DNA of 64,000 bases from Mayamaea pseudoterrestris (GCA_027923505.1 BROI01000001.1:1978001-2042000), one strand, 5' to 3'. Counted from the stretch's first letter, positions 9,888 to 20,974 are shown. Notes: generated from the sequence alone by a model not told the origin. Made by a program: numbers and translations.

Positions 9888-11523
9888 TTAAGGAGTATAG
9901 CGGCCTTGCGTTGCCGCTGGGTTGCCACACGACTTAAGGTCGACACAAAGGACTGAAAAATTGTCCGTCGACCCGCATGACCGGGCATGCTCACAAAGGT
10001 TTCGTGCCGCCCACTTGAAGCGATTCGTGTCAATCTTTAACTTGCCATCCTCCATGGCGCATGACGACGCTATCACTACATGAGCAGCCTCTTCATTGTC
10101 CATGACGTCCCAAACACCGTCGCTTGAAATAATGAGGAATAGATCATCCTTTCCGACATCATACTCGCAAATCTCCGGCTCTGCGGTAATGTATGGCTTC
10201 AACGAGGCATCCCCAATGCTTCTTGAAACAGCCAACAAGCCTTCGACGCGCCATCTACCCCAGTAAATGACACGTCCACCAAGTTCCGAAATGCGTCGCG
10301 TCTCGTCTGGCATGCCTGGCTTGTGGTCGCGGCTAAGACGCACAATGGACCCATCGCGTCGTACAACAATGGCTCTCGAGTCGCCCGCGTTGGAACAAAC
10401 AATGCGACGACCACCCACCATGGTGACGCAGCAAGCCGTTGTGCCATCGGGATAGCCAGTTCCCACAAAGTCTTCATCGACTGTTGTAAATGCATTCTTC
10501 ATCGAGTAGCCAAGGTCATAGGGATATGATGCATCGTTGCGAATATACGCCGACATCCAGTCGGCGCAAAACTGACTCGCCTTGTCGCCGCCGTGGCCGT
10601 CAAAAATCCCAAAAAAAGTCAGCGGCATCGTAAGTCGCTTCGTCTTTTTCGGCCCGTACGTCACCTCAACGTCTTGTGAGTTTGTCCTTGATGCAACTGG
10701 ACTGACTTCTACTTGAACGGCATCCAAATCTTCAATTACATATCTGCAAAGGAGAAAGAGAAGAGTGGTTCGTAAGAAGACTAATCATCTGCGGACTATT
10801 CAACACGACTGCACACCACCGCCATGCAATAAATACATACCTGTCTTCCATGTACGGTCTCCCACCCATGTCACTCCAATGACTAACATTCAAATGAACA
10901 TGGTTCGGCCTCAGCTCCCGTCGCTCCATGACGCTTGGTCCAGTCGGTTGCTTCTCGGCACCATCCGTCACACTCGACCGGAGCGAGTACCTGACGCGAT
11001 GAATGTCTGGCGGCAGACTGGCGGGCAGGCTTCCGAACAAGTCTCCCATTTCACTCGCCAACGGGCTTGGAGGTGCCGTCAGGACCGTTTCGCCGCCTCC
11101 GCCCTGTAGACGCTTGCTTTTGAACATGGTGGGGACTCCCAGACAAGTCTTGGTGCCAATGCCATTTAAGGACATGCAGTGCTGTCTATAGGATTGTCCA
11201 GGATCAGAGTCATATGGATCAAGCTCCTCGTCATCGTCGTCGTCAATCACATTGGGACTTTTGGGATTACGAAAGGAACGCCGACTGTTCTTTTTGGTGT
11301 CCGTCGTTCGACTCTCCAATGGAGTTCCAGCGCTTGCGGCTTGCTGCTGCTGCTGCTTGTCGAGTCTTCGTCGCCTTCGGTCAAACATTTGAAGTCTACT
11401 CTTTTGCTGTTGTTGCTGCTGCTGCGGCGGCGGAGGATAGACTGGCGCCGACTCTTGCGCGTAGCGGTCGTTGGCGGCCAAGGTTGCCGAGACTTCCGCG
11501 GATGATCGATACGACGGTGCCAT
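9888..11523 (-). CDS. PP2C-type protein phosphatase, two exons
   Basis: Exon 1 is 10841-11523 and exon 2 is 9888-10743; the GT-AG intron is 10744-10840 (97 bp). The split codon rebuilds Arg in MEDR-YVIEDL, a conserved PP2C block, which supports the splice. The product is about 512 residues. Residues 1-200 are low complexity, with polyproline and polyglutamine runs and an acidic stretch. The catalytic domain follows: GGRPYMEDR, FFGIFDGHGGDKAS (metal-binding Asp), AGDSRAIVV, AVSRSIGDASLKPYI, SSDGVWDVMDNEEA and STDNFSVLCVDL (last metal Asp). All core metal ligands appear present, so it should be an active Mg/Mn-dependent Ser/Thr phosphatase. The gene is divergent from the dynactin-like gene. Confidence 0.92.
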
Positions 11524-12191
11524 GGTGATATTGCTAAAGGTGCGAATTGATGCGTTTCTATAGCCTCTGTCGCTTGATCAGACAGTTCCTTGCCAAAATG
11601 CAATGGAACGGGACTTTTTGGATCGCTAGCTCTGCAGCAGCAAATCGTGTTCAATTCCAAGGACTTTGAGTTGGTGGCACTCCAATGGATCGCGCCAAAA
11701 TCTCAAGTTCGTCTGGCGCGTCGTTGAAAGAATCCCGTTTTTTACTTTGCAGGTTGTCGACTACTAGACTGTCAACGTCTCGTTTCTAGCAAATGCTACA
11801 AGTAAGGATTGCAAGCAAGGAGGTAAAGAAACAGGCGGGGACGGGTGTGACCAATTGCGGTCGGAGCAGCAGCGCCACAGAAATTGCGCGGAGGCAACTT
11901 GCGACATCTCCCGCAACGGCCCCTGGTAGGAAAGTCTACGTGGCCTTGCGGGACTCCTGGAAGAAGATACCTTGGAAGCCGAATCGGCGAACAACCAGCG
12001 ATCGCAAGATTGATATCCCTAGCTGTAAGTGAGTAATATAAGCCCCTTTTCATTGCCGCGTGTCGTCGTGGGTACTGCTACGACACGCAATTCATGATCG
12101 AACGTTTCACGAGAAACAACCATGACGAATGCTCCGCACTCCGCACCCTTCCAGTGTGCTTGGAAACTGCGACGGCTAACGCACTCTTACC
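11524..12191. promoter_or_regulatory. Divergent promoter region, PP2C / dynactin-like gene
   Basis: 668 bp between two divergent start codons (11523 minus, 12192 plus). Short open frames exist on both strands, but none shows a family pattern. I see no repeat or RNA gene. It most likely holds the two promoters and 5' UTRs. Confidence 0.5.
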
Positions 12192-12809
12192 ATGTCACTT
12201 GCCGACTTTCAGCGACGCCTAGCCGCTGTGGAGCTGGAAATGGGCATTGATGCCGCCAGTAAGGGCGATACAAACAACAATGATTTAGTTCGTCGCCTCG
12301 ACATGCTGGAGCATCAACTGGCAGCCAAACTGCGACCACACGAGCTTCAAGAAGTATTTGCTGAATCGGAACGTTTATTTGAGGAGCTAAATCCAGGAGC
12401 AGCGCTTACGTATCAGACGGATGTTTCGGCTCCATTGATGTACCGGAAACAGATGGTGCTCGCGTCGGCACCAGATACGCTCGACGACTTGGATCAACTA
12501 GCTAGTATCTATTCATTGATTGCCATTGGACAAGATATTGACAATAAGACGAAATGTCTAACGGAGGATCAAATTGTTAATGCGCCGATTCTGTCGACGG
12601 AAGTTTCCCAAAACGACAAGGATCGACTCGAAACGTGTGTCGAGCAGTTTGTGGGGATGCAAAAAACAGTGGAACAGGCTGCTTCCGATCTTGATGTCAT
12701 TGTGGATGAATACCAGCGACTCGTCTCGGCTACATCGGCCAAGATGCTTGCCTTGGACGAGGAGCTGCGGCGACGAGAAAGTAGAAAGGCAAGCGAAGCT
12801 AAACTGTAA
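12192..12809 (+). CDS. Dynactin subunit 3 (p24/p22)-like coiled-coil protein
   Basis: Single-exon protein of 205 residues, almost entirely helical. The order of blocks follows animal DCTN3: an N-terminal heptad helix (LADFQRRLAAVELEM), a central ELNPGAALTY block, then a C-terminal coiled coil (about 140-200, VDEYQRLVSATSAKMLALDE) matching the DCTN3 segment E-Y-N-K-x-x-x-L-S-K-Q-F-x-x-W-D-E-L. DCTN3 is in the shoulder of dynactin, the dynein cofactor. Its length is close to animal DCTN3 (about 186). Coiled coils align easily by chance, so this remains a family-level suggestion. The stop lies 52 bp from the stop of the convergent acyl-CoA synthetase gene. Confidence 0.5.
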   Translation: MSLADFQRRLAAVELEMGIDAASKGDTNNNDLVRRLDMLEHQLAAKLRPHELQEVFAESERLFEELNPGAALTYQTDVSAPLMYRKQMVLASAPDTLDDLDQLASIYSLIAIGQDIDNKTKCLTEDQIVNAPILSTEVSQNDKDRLETCVEQFVGMQKTVEQAASDLDVIVDEYQRLVSATSAKMLALDEELRRRESRKASEAKL

Positions 12810-12861
12810 ATTGTTTACATGAAAATTGATACATTAAAATTATATAGATAGAATATGTGAT

Positions 12862-15341
12862 TTACTTTGGCAGCAGACTCTTGTATCGGTTTGTCACCTG
12901 GTCTCTCTTGACCTTGTAGCTTTGCGTCAAGAGACCATTAGCCATTGCAAAGGGTTCCAGCGTCAAGTAAACCTCTGACACTTGCTCCCACTTGCGGAAT
13001 TCCTTGGTCGCTCGAGAAACATCAGCCTTTAACGCAGCCTTTAGATCAGAGTTGCTACGAAGTCGGTCGGCAGCCTCATTTAACGCGCGGCTGAACCGTT
13101 CGCAGTCTTCCTCGCTGCACTTTGGGTCGTTGACCTTGTCACCGGCAACTTGAAGTATGTCGGCTTCTTCCTTGGTCAAGAAATTACCATTGAAAAGCTC
13201 CATCACACTCAATACAATAATGGCAACCAAGCTTCGGCCATCCTGGCCCGTCAGCATTATCTGACTCACATAAGGTGACGCTCCCATGATGGCGTCTTCT
13301 ATTGGTACTGGTTCAATGTTCTCGCCATTCGATAGAACAATCGTGTCCTTGGCTCGGCCTGTGAGTATTAAATCGCCAGTGGCAGGATTAATCCGGCCAA
13401 GATCACCCGTGTCAAACCAGCCGAACTTGTCAACAGCCTTGGCTGTGTCGACTGGGTTCTTGTAGTAGCCCTTCATGACTTGCGGACCTCGACCAATGAC
13501 GACGCCAATTTGTCCGTCTGGAAGAGCTGGCCTAGGTCGATCAGTCACTTTGCTTTCGGGATCGACTATTCGAATCTCAGTGTCGAGGCAAGGTAGGCCA
13601 GCACATCCGGCGGTGACAAGGTTGGCATCACTTCGTCGATATGCGAGAAGAGGCGAGCATTCCGTCAGTCCGTATCCGACGCATACCCGAAGGCCAGCTG
13701 CTTCGTAGAATGATTCGAGCGATCCTGCTAATGCGCTTCCGCCTGATATAATTGTTTTGACTCGCCCGCCAAAACCATCCTTCACCTTGCCCCAAACCAA
13801 CTTGTTTCCAACGGCATTGACTGGTGCTAGTGCGGCAACAATTGCTTTGGATGTAAATTTCGTCAACGCTCCCGGCTTGTCGTCCGCGGCAACGACGCTG
13901 CTTGCAATCTTGCGATGTTTTGCTGCCGTGGAAGATGTTTTTGTAAAGAATTTGGAAAGCGCTTGCACCGCGGGTCCGCCTGTCGAAAACTTGTCCAGCA
14001 CCCCAAACGCAATCTTTTCCAACACACGCGGTACAAGTACCATCCATTGTGGCTTGTGCTTCGCCAAGTCATTCTTAAAGGTGCGAATGGTGCTGTATAC
14101 GACGGCGCACCCGCGCGAGGCCATCCATAGTTCGAACGTTCGTTCCGTAATGTGCCAAACCGGAAGCAGTGACACCATTATATCACCAGGCATTGGTTCT
14201 GATTCCTCATATGGCTGATTGATTGAGAGGCGATGCCCTGTTTGATGCAGCAAGTTGCCGTGGGTAAGCATAACGCCCTTTGGTCGTCCCGTAGTGCCTA
14301 AGAAAAGACGGATCATCGGTAAGTGCTGTGCGTGGCGAAAAGTTACGTCACAAAGGGACGATCGGTATATTTACCAGACGTGTACACAATTGTTGCCAGG
14401 TCCTCCTTTCCAATCTTTGGTCGGCGCGATTGACCCAACGGCTGTGCAGCCGCAAGAAGGTCGGAAAAGACGAGAATGTCAATGTCAAGTTGCTTGGCCA
14501 TTTTCGCGATATCGTCGTCAGTCTTTTTCTCACGGTGCATGAGTATAATAGTCTTCAGTGGTCCATATTTCGCATTTGACAAACCAAGAGATGGCATGTT
14601 CTTTGCCTTTGCATCTGTGGCTAGCCGCTGCAGTAGCTTGGGGCCCTGCAAAACTACAACGCCTGCCGAGTCGCTGTGCTCGTAAATGTATCGCAGCTCA
14701 TCCAACGGTGCGTCCGCACCTCTGACGGCGGAGGCTCCGCCGGCTAGTTGTAGGCCATGATCCACCAGTAACCAAACAGCACTATTTTCCGCAAAAATGG
14801 CAACGTTGACTCCCTTGTTGACGCCAAGATTAGTAAAGACGGATGCACTCTTTTGTACGGCATCATTCATTTGCGCAAACGTATAATCAATCTTGTCGTC
14901 GCACAAGTGCTCGTCCAGCAAGGCTCGTTTATCGGGACAATATTTTGCCAGTTCCATCCATAGTTCTGGACAGCTTTGTAATTGATTTCGCATTGTCGCG
15001 AGCTTGTTGACGAGGGGATCAGACGCGCAGTAGTCGAGCGGACTGAGTGGATGGACAGGATCATTTAGTATGTTACCAAACTTGTCCTTGACGCGATGCT
15101 GCATCGGAAATGGAGGATGGGGTACATAGTCTGCGTCTTGTCCGAACAGCAAATCTTCCTCCTCTGATGTTAGTCGTTCCGGCTGTGGCTTCTTGTCGAT
15201 ATGCGTCCCCTGTTCAATGGTGCTGGCATGAAGCTTCACGACCGATCGGGTCGGACGATGCGACGGAGTAAAAGCATTGCTGTAATCAGCTGATAATGAG
15301 AGTAGAATAAGGCTAATTGGCAGCAGTCCTAGGGACATCAT
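12862..15341 (-). CDS. Long-chain acyl-CoA synthetase with ER/plastid presequence
   Basis: Exon 1 runs 14375-15341 and exon 2 12862-14297; the GT-AG intron is 14298-14374 (77 bp). The splice rebuilds the AMP-binding motif YTSGTTGRPKGVMLTHGN across the junction. An upstream in-frame ATG at 15539 exists, but the ATG pair at 15341/15338 opens a clean signal peptide (MMSLGLLPISLILLSLS) ending SNAFTP, so I chose 15341, giving about 800 residues. Further family motifs are GYGLTECSPLLAYR, the WFDTGDLG block and GRAKDTIVLSNGENIEP. The enzyme activates fatty acids with ATP and CoA. The Phe after the signal peptide suggests the complex plastid; periplastid or ER location is also possible. Confidence 0.9.
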
Positions 15342-15561
15342 CGTTGCTTCCAATCGTCCTTGTTGGTTGCTGCAGTTCCCATCAGTCGATGATGGCGTCG
15401 CGTTCCACTTGGCCTTGAAGTGGGCGCGGCGTTGAAGATCCCCGCGCCGCACCGCGACCAGTGTGTCGCAGCATGACTCGAAAACTAGCGCGCGTTTCGT
15501 TTGGCGATCTCCTTGTACAACTTTAATTTGACAATCCATTCAAAAATGTGAAAGTTATTGC

Positions 15562-17702
15562 TTACGACGAGGCTACTCGCTCATCGACATCTCCTTCATC
15601 ATCGCTACTTTCAGCAGCTTCGGCATCGTCTCGTGCCAACCTCTCCCGCAGCAAGGCAGCGCTCGCATCTGGCAAACTGTGATGGGATAACAGTGGATTT
15701 AACTCGTCCAACCAGCCCAGATGCTCCATCAACTCCAATAGAGTCGACTCACAGTCACCAGCTGCAAAATAGTCGCGCTTTGATTCAGCCTCATCAAAAT
15801 TCATGCCCAAGTGGTGGCCCTCGGGATCGCGGTTCACCAGCACCCGTAGCGCCGATCGCGGAACGCGCCAAACAATGCTGTTGGCTGGTGCAACTCGCAG
15901 CGATGTACCAATGACGAGCAGTAAATCCACGTCTTGTACGTCATGAGGCAAATGATTGAAAAACACTGGTGGCAAGCTGGCTCGAAAAAGGACTATGGAT
16001 GGTTTCACTGTTTTGCTGCCGCAAACGTTGCAAATGATCGGACTCGATTCCGCAGGCGCGTCAGGATCTTGCCCCGAAAGGTCCTTGATTTGTGTCTTGA
16101 CCTTGGCAGCAAAGTCTGCAAAGTCACTTTCATTGTGACACATGGCGCATTCCGCGCGATCCAAAGAGCCATGCACAGCAATCACCTTATCGCGAGGCAA
16201 ATGTACGCATTGATCCTCGAGTCCATCAATGTTTTGCGTATACAAGCGAACAAGCTTGTCACCCAGTTTCCGGTGTAACAGTTCGACAAAGCGATGCGCC
16301 AGCGTTGACTTCCACTTTTGCTCTCGCGTTCCAATGATAAAGTCGCGCGTCAGCTCCAAGCAAGGCAACGGATTCTCAATGAAAAAGTGATGGTCAAGCG
16401 CCGATGATGGGTCAACTCTCATTTTCCGGCGGTGCTCCAATGACGCCGTTACCAAATCGGGATTCATGGTCGCATACAAGCCGTCCGAACTCCGAAAGTC
16501 CGGAATGCCGCTCGCTACTGACATGCCGGCACCTGCCAAGATTAATATTCGTTGACACTTGTCGGAAAGTATAAACTGCGCCAGTGACTCCAGAGAATTG
16601 GGTTTCTCCTCAAACGGATACTCAATTTCCTCATTTTCGTCGCCAATGAGACCAGCCAGCTGAGCCTCCTGTAGAATGAGCTCAATGGGAATGCCTTGCT
16701 CCGCCGCTGCCGCCCTTATCATGTCGAGAATGTTTCGTCCGTTTGGGCCCGCCAAGTCAAGTTCGATCGAGCCTGGATCCTCGTCGGAGCTCTCGGACGC
16801 GTCATTGTCGTCGTTTGATAATTTGCTTTGAAGCGTTTGTCCTGCAGCGGATCCAACGATTCGCGTTTCGCGAACTACTTGTAATTGGAATGGTTGGAGA
16901 GTTAAGACACGCGAAAGGTTAACATGCAGCATAAATTGTACTGCCCTGCCTACTTCTACTCACATTCCATGTCGTCGTCCGAATCGAGCTTTGCCTTCTT
17001 GTTGGATGACTGCTGCGGCTGCTGCTGCTCTGCTTGGCCAAACTTGAGCTCCTCCAATCGCTGCACAATAGGCTGCAACTTGGGATTATCGTGTGTCACC
17101 AAGTAACGTTGGCACTCGTGACACCAAACACTAAGATCCGCCAAGCTTACAACAAGGGCATGCCCCGAAGCTGCATCGTCATTACTTGACAACTGCTCTC
17201 GCTTGGTTTCCTTCCAATGATCGAGCGAGTGTCCATTGACGTAGCGACTGCAACGCACGCACGCGCATGACAGGCACAGCCAGTTTTCGCCGGGCGGACA
17301 GGCGCCCGACTCGTCTTTCACCGCCTTGGAGCGACCAATACATGATTGGTTCTTGCTACTTTCACTGGTATGATAATCGCAAATGCAATCTTGTGGTAGA
17401 TGCGGCAGCTGATCCAACGCGACCATTACCAGCGAGTCAACGTGAGGACAATTGAAAATGGGCGTCACTGGACCGCCTTGATCTTGCGCCAAGTCATGAT
17501 CCAAAATATAATTGTACGCCATTGTCACATCATAGGGACTACCAATGGCATCTAAAGCAATCTCGGCGACGGGTCGTTCGAAACCAAAGGTCGAGACGAG
17601 GTGATCCATTGCTTGACAGCGACGAGCGGCGGCTTCGTCATTGTTTACGGTGGACGCTGCTGCTGCAGTAGAAGGGGGTGAGGGCTCACTGCTATCTGCC
17701 AT
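15562..17702 (-). CDS. UBA - ZnF-UBP - sirtuin fusion deacylase, two exons
   Basis: Two frames that look separate join cleanly. The first frame reaches a stop at 16956, but a perfect donor GTGAGT starts at 16963. An acceptor at 16875 keeps phase and enters the sirtuin frame, giving an 89-bp intron and about 683 residues. Read separately, the two genes would be only 23 bp apart. Residues about 25-70 look like a UBA fold. Residues 85-200 are an HDAC6-like ubiquitin-binding zinc finger: [20 protein letters not shown], then [19 protein letters not shown]. The SIR2 core has [15 protein letters not shown] (about 361), TQNID, the catalytic His in AVHGS (about 481) and all four zinc Cys (CAMC, CNVC). 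It should be an active NAD-dependent deacylase directed by ubiquitin tails. A neighbouring acceptor 3 bp upstream is also in phase and would add one residue. Confidence 0.82.
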
Positions 17703-17986
17703 TTCGTTGCTTTGTCGCTACTGTTTTCCTGGAGCAATGTAATGTAGAAATGTAAACGCAGCTTGTCCAAGTGCGAGCGCAGCGGCCTCTCCGCCATGGT
17801 GGATGCGCCGGCGAGGAATCCCGATGCGATGACGTGGCGCGCTCATCCGTTTCCGAATCCACGTCATTCAATACCGCAGCGACATCCACAAAACCGCACC
17901 TCGTCGCGACGACCAACCATGGATGCAGCACTATAGTCTCGACAGACGACCTTGCAATCTAGTCTTGATACTTTAACATAACAATC
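17703..17986. promoter_or_regulatory. Divergent promoter region, sirtuin fusion / exosome subunit
   Basis: 284 bp between two divergent start codons. No gene or repeat seen; presumably the two promoters overlap here. Confidence 0.45.
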
Positions 17987-18925
17987 ATGCCTCCGCGCCC
18001 TCGCACCAAGCTTTCAAACTGCTATCCGCTTCTCCCGCTACCTAGCCATGCTTTAAATTCTCGCCAAAGTATAATAAAATCGCGCGACGGCGGCGATGGA
18101 ACAAAGCGATCATCAAACGAACTTCGACGACTCTATCTAGAATCGGGAACAACTGATGCAAACGCACATCAAACACCAGCAACCCTCACGGAAGGTCCAA
18201 CCGGTGTATCACTCGTGGAACTTGGACATACCAAGGTGGTTTGTCATGTTGTTTTGGCGCCGTCAAGCATCAGTGACGACTACTCCAGCGAATCACCAAT
18301 CACTTGCACGGTCCAGTATGCTCCCTTTGCGTTTCCCGTCGATCAACTCGTGGCGGAAACGACGACTGCCGTTGGATCAGCCGACGTTTCCGGAACGACG
18401 CGCCTGCTGCGATCGACGCTGCAGATGCGACAGAATGAACTGTCTAACAAGTTGACAACGGCCATGAATACGACCGTGCCATGGCCGCCACTCAGTAGTG
18501 ACACTGCGCCATTGACAGCGAGCGCGCTAATGGTTCGCTTTGTCATTCTGCAGGATGACGGAGGCGTCTTGGCTGCCTGTTTGACGGCGGCAAGCTTGGC
18601 GCTGGCCGACGCTTGCATTGAGCAGTACGATGTCTTGGTGTGTGGCAGCGTGGCATGTATGCGCGGCAATAGTAGTAACAGTGCTACCAATACGAACGAC
18701 AAGTCTGTTTCCATGACTTATTTGGCTGACCCAGACTGGCGGGAAATGGCAGCCGCCGACGCTACCATGACGCTAGCCATGTTGCCAAATTTGAAGCAGG
18801 TGGTGCTGTGGGAGCAGGCGGGCAGCTTGACTCTAGGGGACGCCAACCAAGCCATGGAGACTTGCCGAAGCGCATGTCGCACCATGCACAAGTTTTTGAG
18901 GCAGCATTGGATAGATAAGGCATAG
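17987..18925 (+). CDS. Exosome RNase PH-domain subunit (RRP41/RRP46/MTR3 type)
   Basis: Single-exon protein of 312 residues. The RNase PH fold is visible: GPTGVSLVELGHTKVVCHVV opens the first beta sheet, CTVQYAPFA follows, and GGVLAACLTAASLALADACI is the characteristic helix of the second half. The C-terminus (MTLAMLPNLKQVVLWEQAGS) matches the end of RRP41/RRP46/MTR3-type subunits. These form the hexameric ring of the RNA exosome, which degrades and trims RNA in nucleus and cytoplasm; eukaryotic ring subunits are mostly inactive. Inserts rich in Ser/Asn near residues 225-245 are unusual. I cannot decide which of the three subunits it is. It ends 35 bp from the convergent farnesyltransferase gene. 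Confidence 0.72.
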   Translation: MPPRPRTKLSNCYPLLPLPSHALNSRQSIIKSRDGGDGTKRSSNELRRLYLESGTTDANAHQTPATLTEGPTGVSLVELGHTKVVCHVVLAPSSISDDYSSESPITCTVQYAPFAFPVDQLVAETTTAVGSADVSGTTRLLRSTLQMRQNELSNKLTTAMNTTVPWPPLSSDTAPLTASALMVRFVILQDDGGVLAACLTAASLALADACIEQYDVLVCGSVACMRGNSSNSATNTNDKSVSMTYLADPDWREMAAADATMTLAMLPNLKQVVLWEQAGSLTLGDANQAMETCRSACRTMHKFLRQHWIDKA

Positions 18926-18960
18926 TAAATACAATATACAGCAACCCGTTGAATAGTTAT

Positions 18961-20094
18961 TTACAGTAACTTTGCTAGTAGTTTCGTCTTTAGTTGCTCC
19001 TGACGCAGTTTCCAGTACTTTTTGCGAATCAAATCTTGTCGTTCAAGCTGCTCCAGCAACGGCATGGCTTGCTCCAAGTCTGCTGGCGTCGCACGAAGCT
19101 CGAGCAAGTCGACCAGTGTCGACAGGAGGTGGTTGCACTGCGCGTAGCGATCCGACTGCTGCAGCGCCTTTAGTCGCTGCAGCATGTTTTCGGCCAGACT
19201 ATGAGAGGCGACATTGCTTACGGAAGCTTCCTCCTTGATCAACGCCACCAGAAAGCGCCAAGGAGACTCGTTGAACTCGTCGAACATGGCTTGCGCGAGC
19301 GCATATTCGGCCAGTTCCAGTGCGCCGGTTGCTGGTGCAAGAGACTTGTGCATGACGAAATCTTCACCAGTGCTGATATGACTCAGATACCAAAGATAGT
19401 TCCATGCCGAATTGTTGCGGATATCAGTGTCAATGAGCGACTTGCCGTAAACCATTTCGGCGGAAATGATTGATTTGGTAGCAGACTCGTTGCCATTGGT
19501 GAGACGAATCAAAGTCTGAACGACCCACTGCCGGTAGCTCCACGCGTGGTAGTTCTTGGCATCATGGTTCAAAACGGAATAAATGTAGTCGAGCTCGGAT
19601 GGCCCAAAGCGCATGGAGATTTCGTCGCAACATTCAGCTTGATGCAACAGACGCTCCATCATGGCGCGGCGATGGTGCCAGACTTGGTAATTCTTGGGGT
19701 TTTCGCCTCCGAGGCGAGCGGCGAGGAGTAATTCGTCAGAGATCATGGTTGTTAATGTTCTTGAAGAGTCGGCAGCTGCATCGCTGCTCTTCTCCTCGCC
19801 GTCACTCAAGCGGCAATGATACTTTTCATCAAGACACTGTCGTCGGTACTGCCAGACTGTATAATTAGCAGGATTCAACTGCAAGCAAGTGACTGTCAGT
19901 TGCAAAACCCGATCCGAATGTTCATTCACCTTCCAGACGGCTCGCATATAGTCATGAGCCGTCCGAAAGGATTCCTTGTAGTCAATGCAACAAACGGCGT
20001 TTTCGTCGTCCTGCGGCACTGGCTCCAAATCAGAAAATACCTCTGGAAGCTGAGCTACTAACAATGAAGAGCAAATGTTTGGTTGCGATGACAT
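18961..20094 (-). CDS. FNTA: Protein farnesyltransferase / geranylgeranyltransferase-I alpha subunit
   Basis: Single-exon protein of 377 residues, the family's usual length. It carries the prenyltransferase alpha repeats in order: NPANYTVWQYRRQCL, NPKNYQVWHHRRAM, DAKNYHAWSYRQWVV, NNSAWNYLWYL and NESPWRFLVAL. Each has the W-x-x-R or N-x-x-x-W core that packs around the beta subunit. The first repeat resembles farnesyltransferase/GGTase-I alpha rather than Rab GGTase alpha, and there is no leucine-rich extension. With a beta subunit it attaches farnesyl or geranylgeranyl groups to CaaX proteins in the cytosol. The start codon is shared by a divergent 235-bp promoter region with the WW-domain gene. 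Confidence 0.9.
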   Translation of the reverse strand: MSSQPNICSSLLVAQLPEVFSDLEPVPQDDENAVCCIDYKESFRTAHDYMRAVWKVNEHSDRVLQLTVTCLQLNPANYTVWQYRRQCLDEKYHCRLSDGEEKSSDAAADSSRTLTTMISDELLLAARLGGENPKNYQVWHHRRAMMERLLHQAECCDEISMRFGPSELDYIYSVLNHDAKNYHAWSYRQWVVQTLIRLTNGNESATKSIISAEMVYGKSLIDTDIRNNSAWNYLWYLSHISTGEDFVMHKSLAPATGALELAEYALAQAMFDEFNESPWRFLVALIKEEASVSNVASHSLAENMLQRLKALQQSDRYAQCNHLLSTLVDLLELRATPADLEQAMPLLEQLERQDLIRKKYWKLRQEQLKTKLLAKLL

Positions 20095-20329
20095 GGCTAG
20101 TCTTTAGGTTGCGAGTAGGTAGCACAATACTATCGAGACTTCATGCAAAAATCTCATGGTGTAGATGCGAGAGGTGTCGCGCGAGGAGTTTTGCATGTCG
20201 CATCGGTTTGTTTAAAACCGCTGCGATGTCAGCCAGCCGCCTCTCGTTTGAACGTTTCGCTCACCATGGCGAGACAATCCTTGCAGACTGCTCTCTTCGG
20301 TGTTTTACCCTTTCCTCCTAATTACCTTC

Positions 20330-20974
20330 ATGCCTAGATTCTTCGACGACTACTCCGCTTCATATTTAACACATGACAGTTCCGCTGGTCGCAAGCAGCA
20401 ACGTCGGGGATGGAAGTTTCGAGAAAATTTCAAGCTGCACTACGAAAAGTTTATTGACGATTGGCGGCGCGGTCCCATGGGACTGGCATCGGCGCAGCAA
20501 GCCTTTCTGCGGGCGCGTGGAGCAGATGATCCAGCCGTGCCGCCTCTTCCAGAAGGATGGAAGGAGGAACTTGATCAAGTGACTGGAATATCATACTACG
20601 TTGATACTGCGACAGGTATTCGCACGTGGGTTCGTCCAGGATTCATTCCGCCGCCACCGGGGCGAGGACCGCCTCCTGGCGCGCACATTCAGCAGCGTGG
20701 TCCGCCGCCGCCACACATGATGCAGCCTCCGCCGCATTCTCAACAGCAGCAGCACCATCATCAGCTGCATGCTCCTCCACCGCCACACTTTCATCAGCCG
20801 CCTCCCATTCCGAATCAAAGCATGCCTCCGCCGCCGCTACCAGGTTATGGTGGAGCCAGTCTACCGCCGCCGCCGTTTCCAGGAGGTATTCCGCCATATG
20901 CAGCTGGACCGCCGCCGCCACCAACCAACCTTCCACCACCTCCTCCAGGCGGGCCGCCAGGTGCATATCAGTAG
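20330..20974 (+). CDS. WW-domain, proline-rich protein
   Basis: Single-exon protein of 214 residues starting at the first ATG of the frame (20330). Residues about 1-55 are charged ([20 protein letters not shown]). A WW domain lies near 73-105: [20 protein letters not shown], then RTWVRPGF, with both Trp and the Tyr pair in place. The remaining 110 residues are Pro/Gly/His/Gln-rich with many PPPP runs, as in splicing or transcription adaptors. WW domains bind proline motifs, so self-association with its own tail is possible. It is convergent with the following gene. The particular process cannot be named from sequence. Confidence 0.75.
   Translation: MPRFFDDYSASYLTHDSSAGRKQQRRGWKFRENFKLHYEKFIDDWRRGPMGLASAQQAFLRARGADDPAVPPLPEGWKEELDQVTGISYYVDTATGIRTWVRPGFIPPPPGRGPPPGAHIQQRGPPPPHMMQPPPHSQQQQHHHQLHAPPPPHFHQPPPIPNQSMPPPPLPGYGGASLPPPPFPGGIPPYAAGPPPPPTNLPPPPPGGPPGAYQ

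Noticed and set aside
15342-15539. Upstream start of the acyl-CoA synthetase
   Set aside because: It would place 66 charged residues before a clear signal peptide; the ATG at 15341 fits better.
16933-16955. Two separate genes, UBP zinc finger and sirtuin
   Set aside because: Only 23 bp would separate them, and a consensus intron joins the frames in phase.
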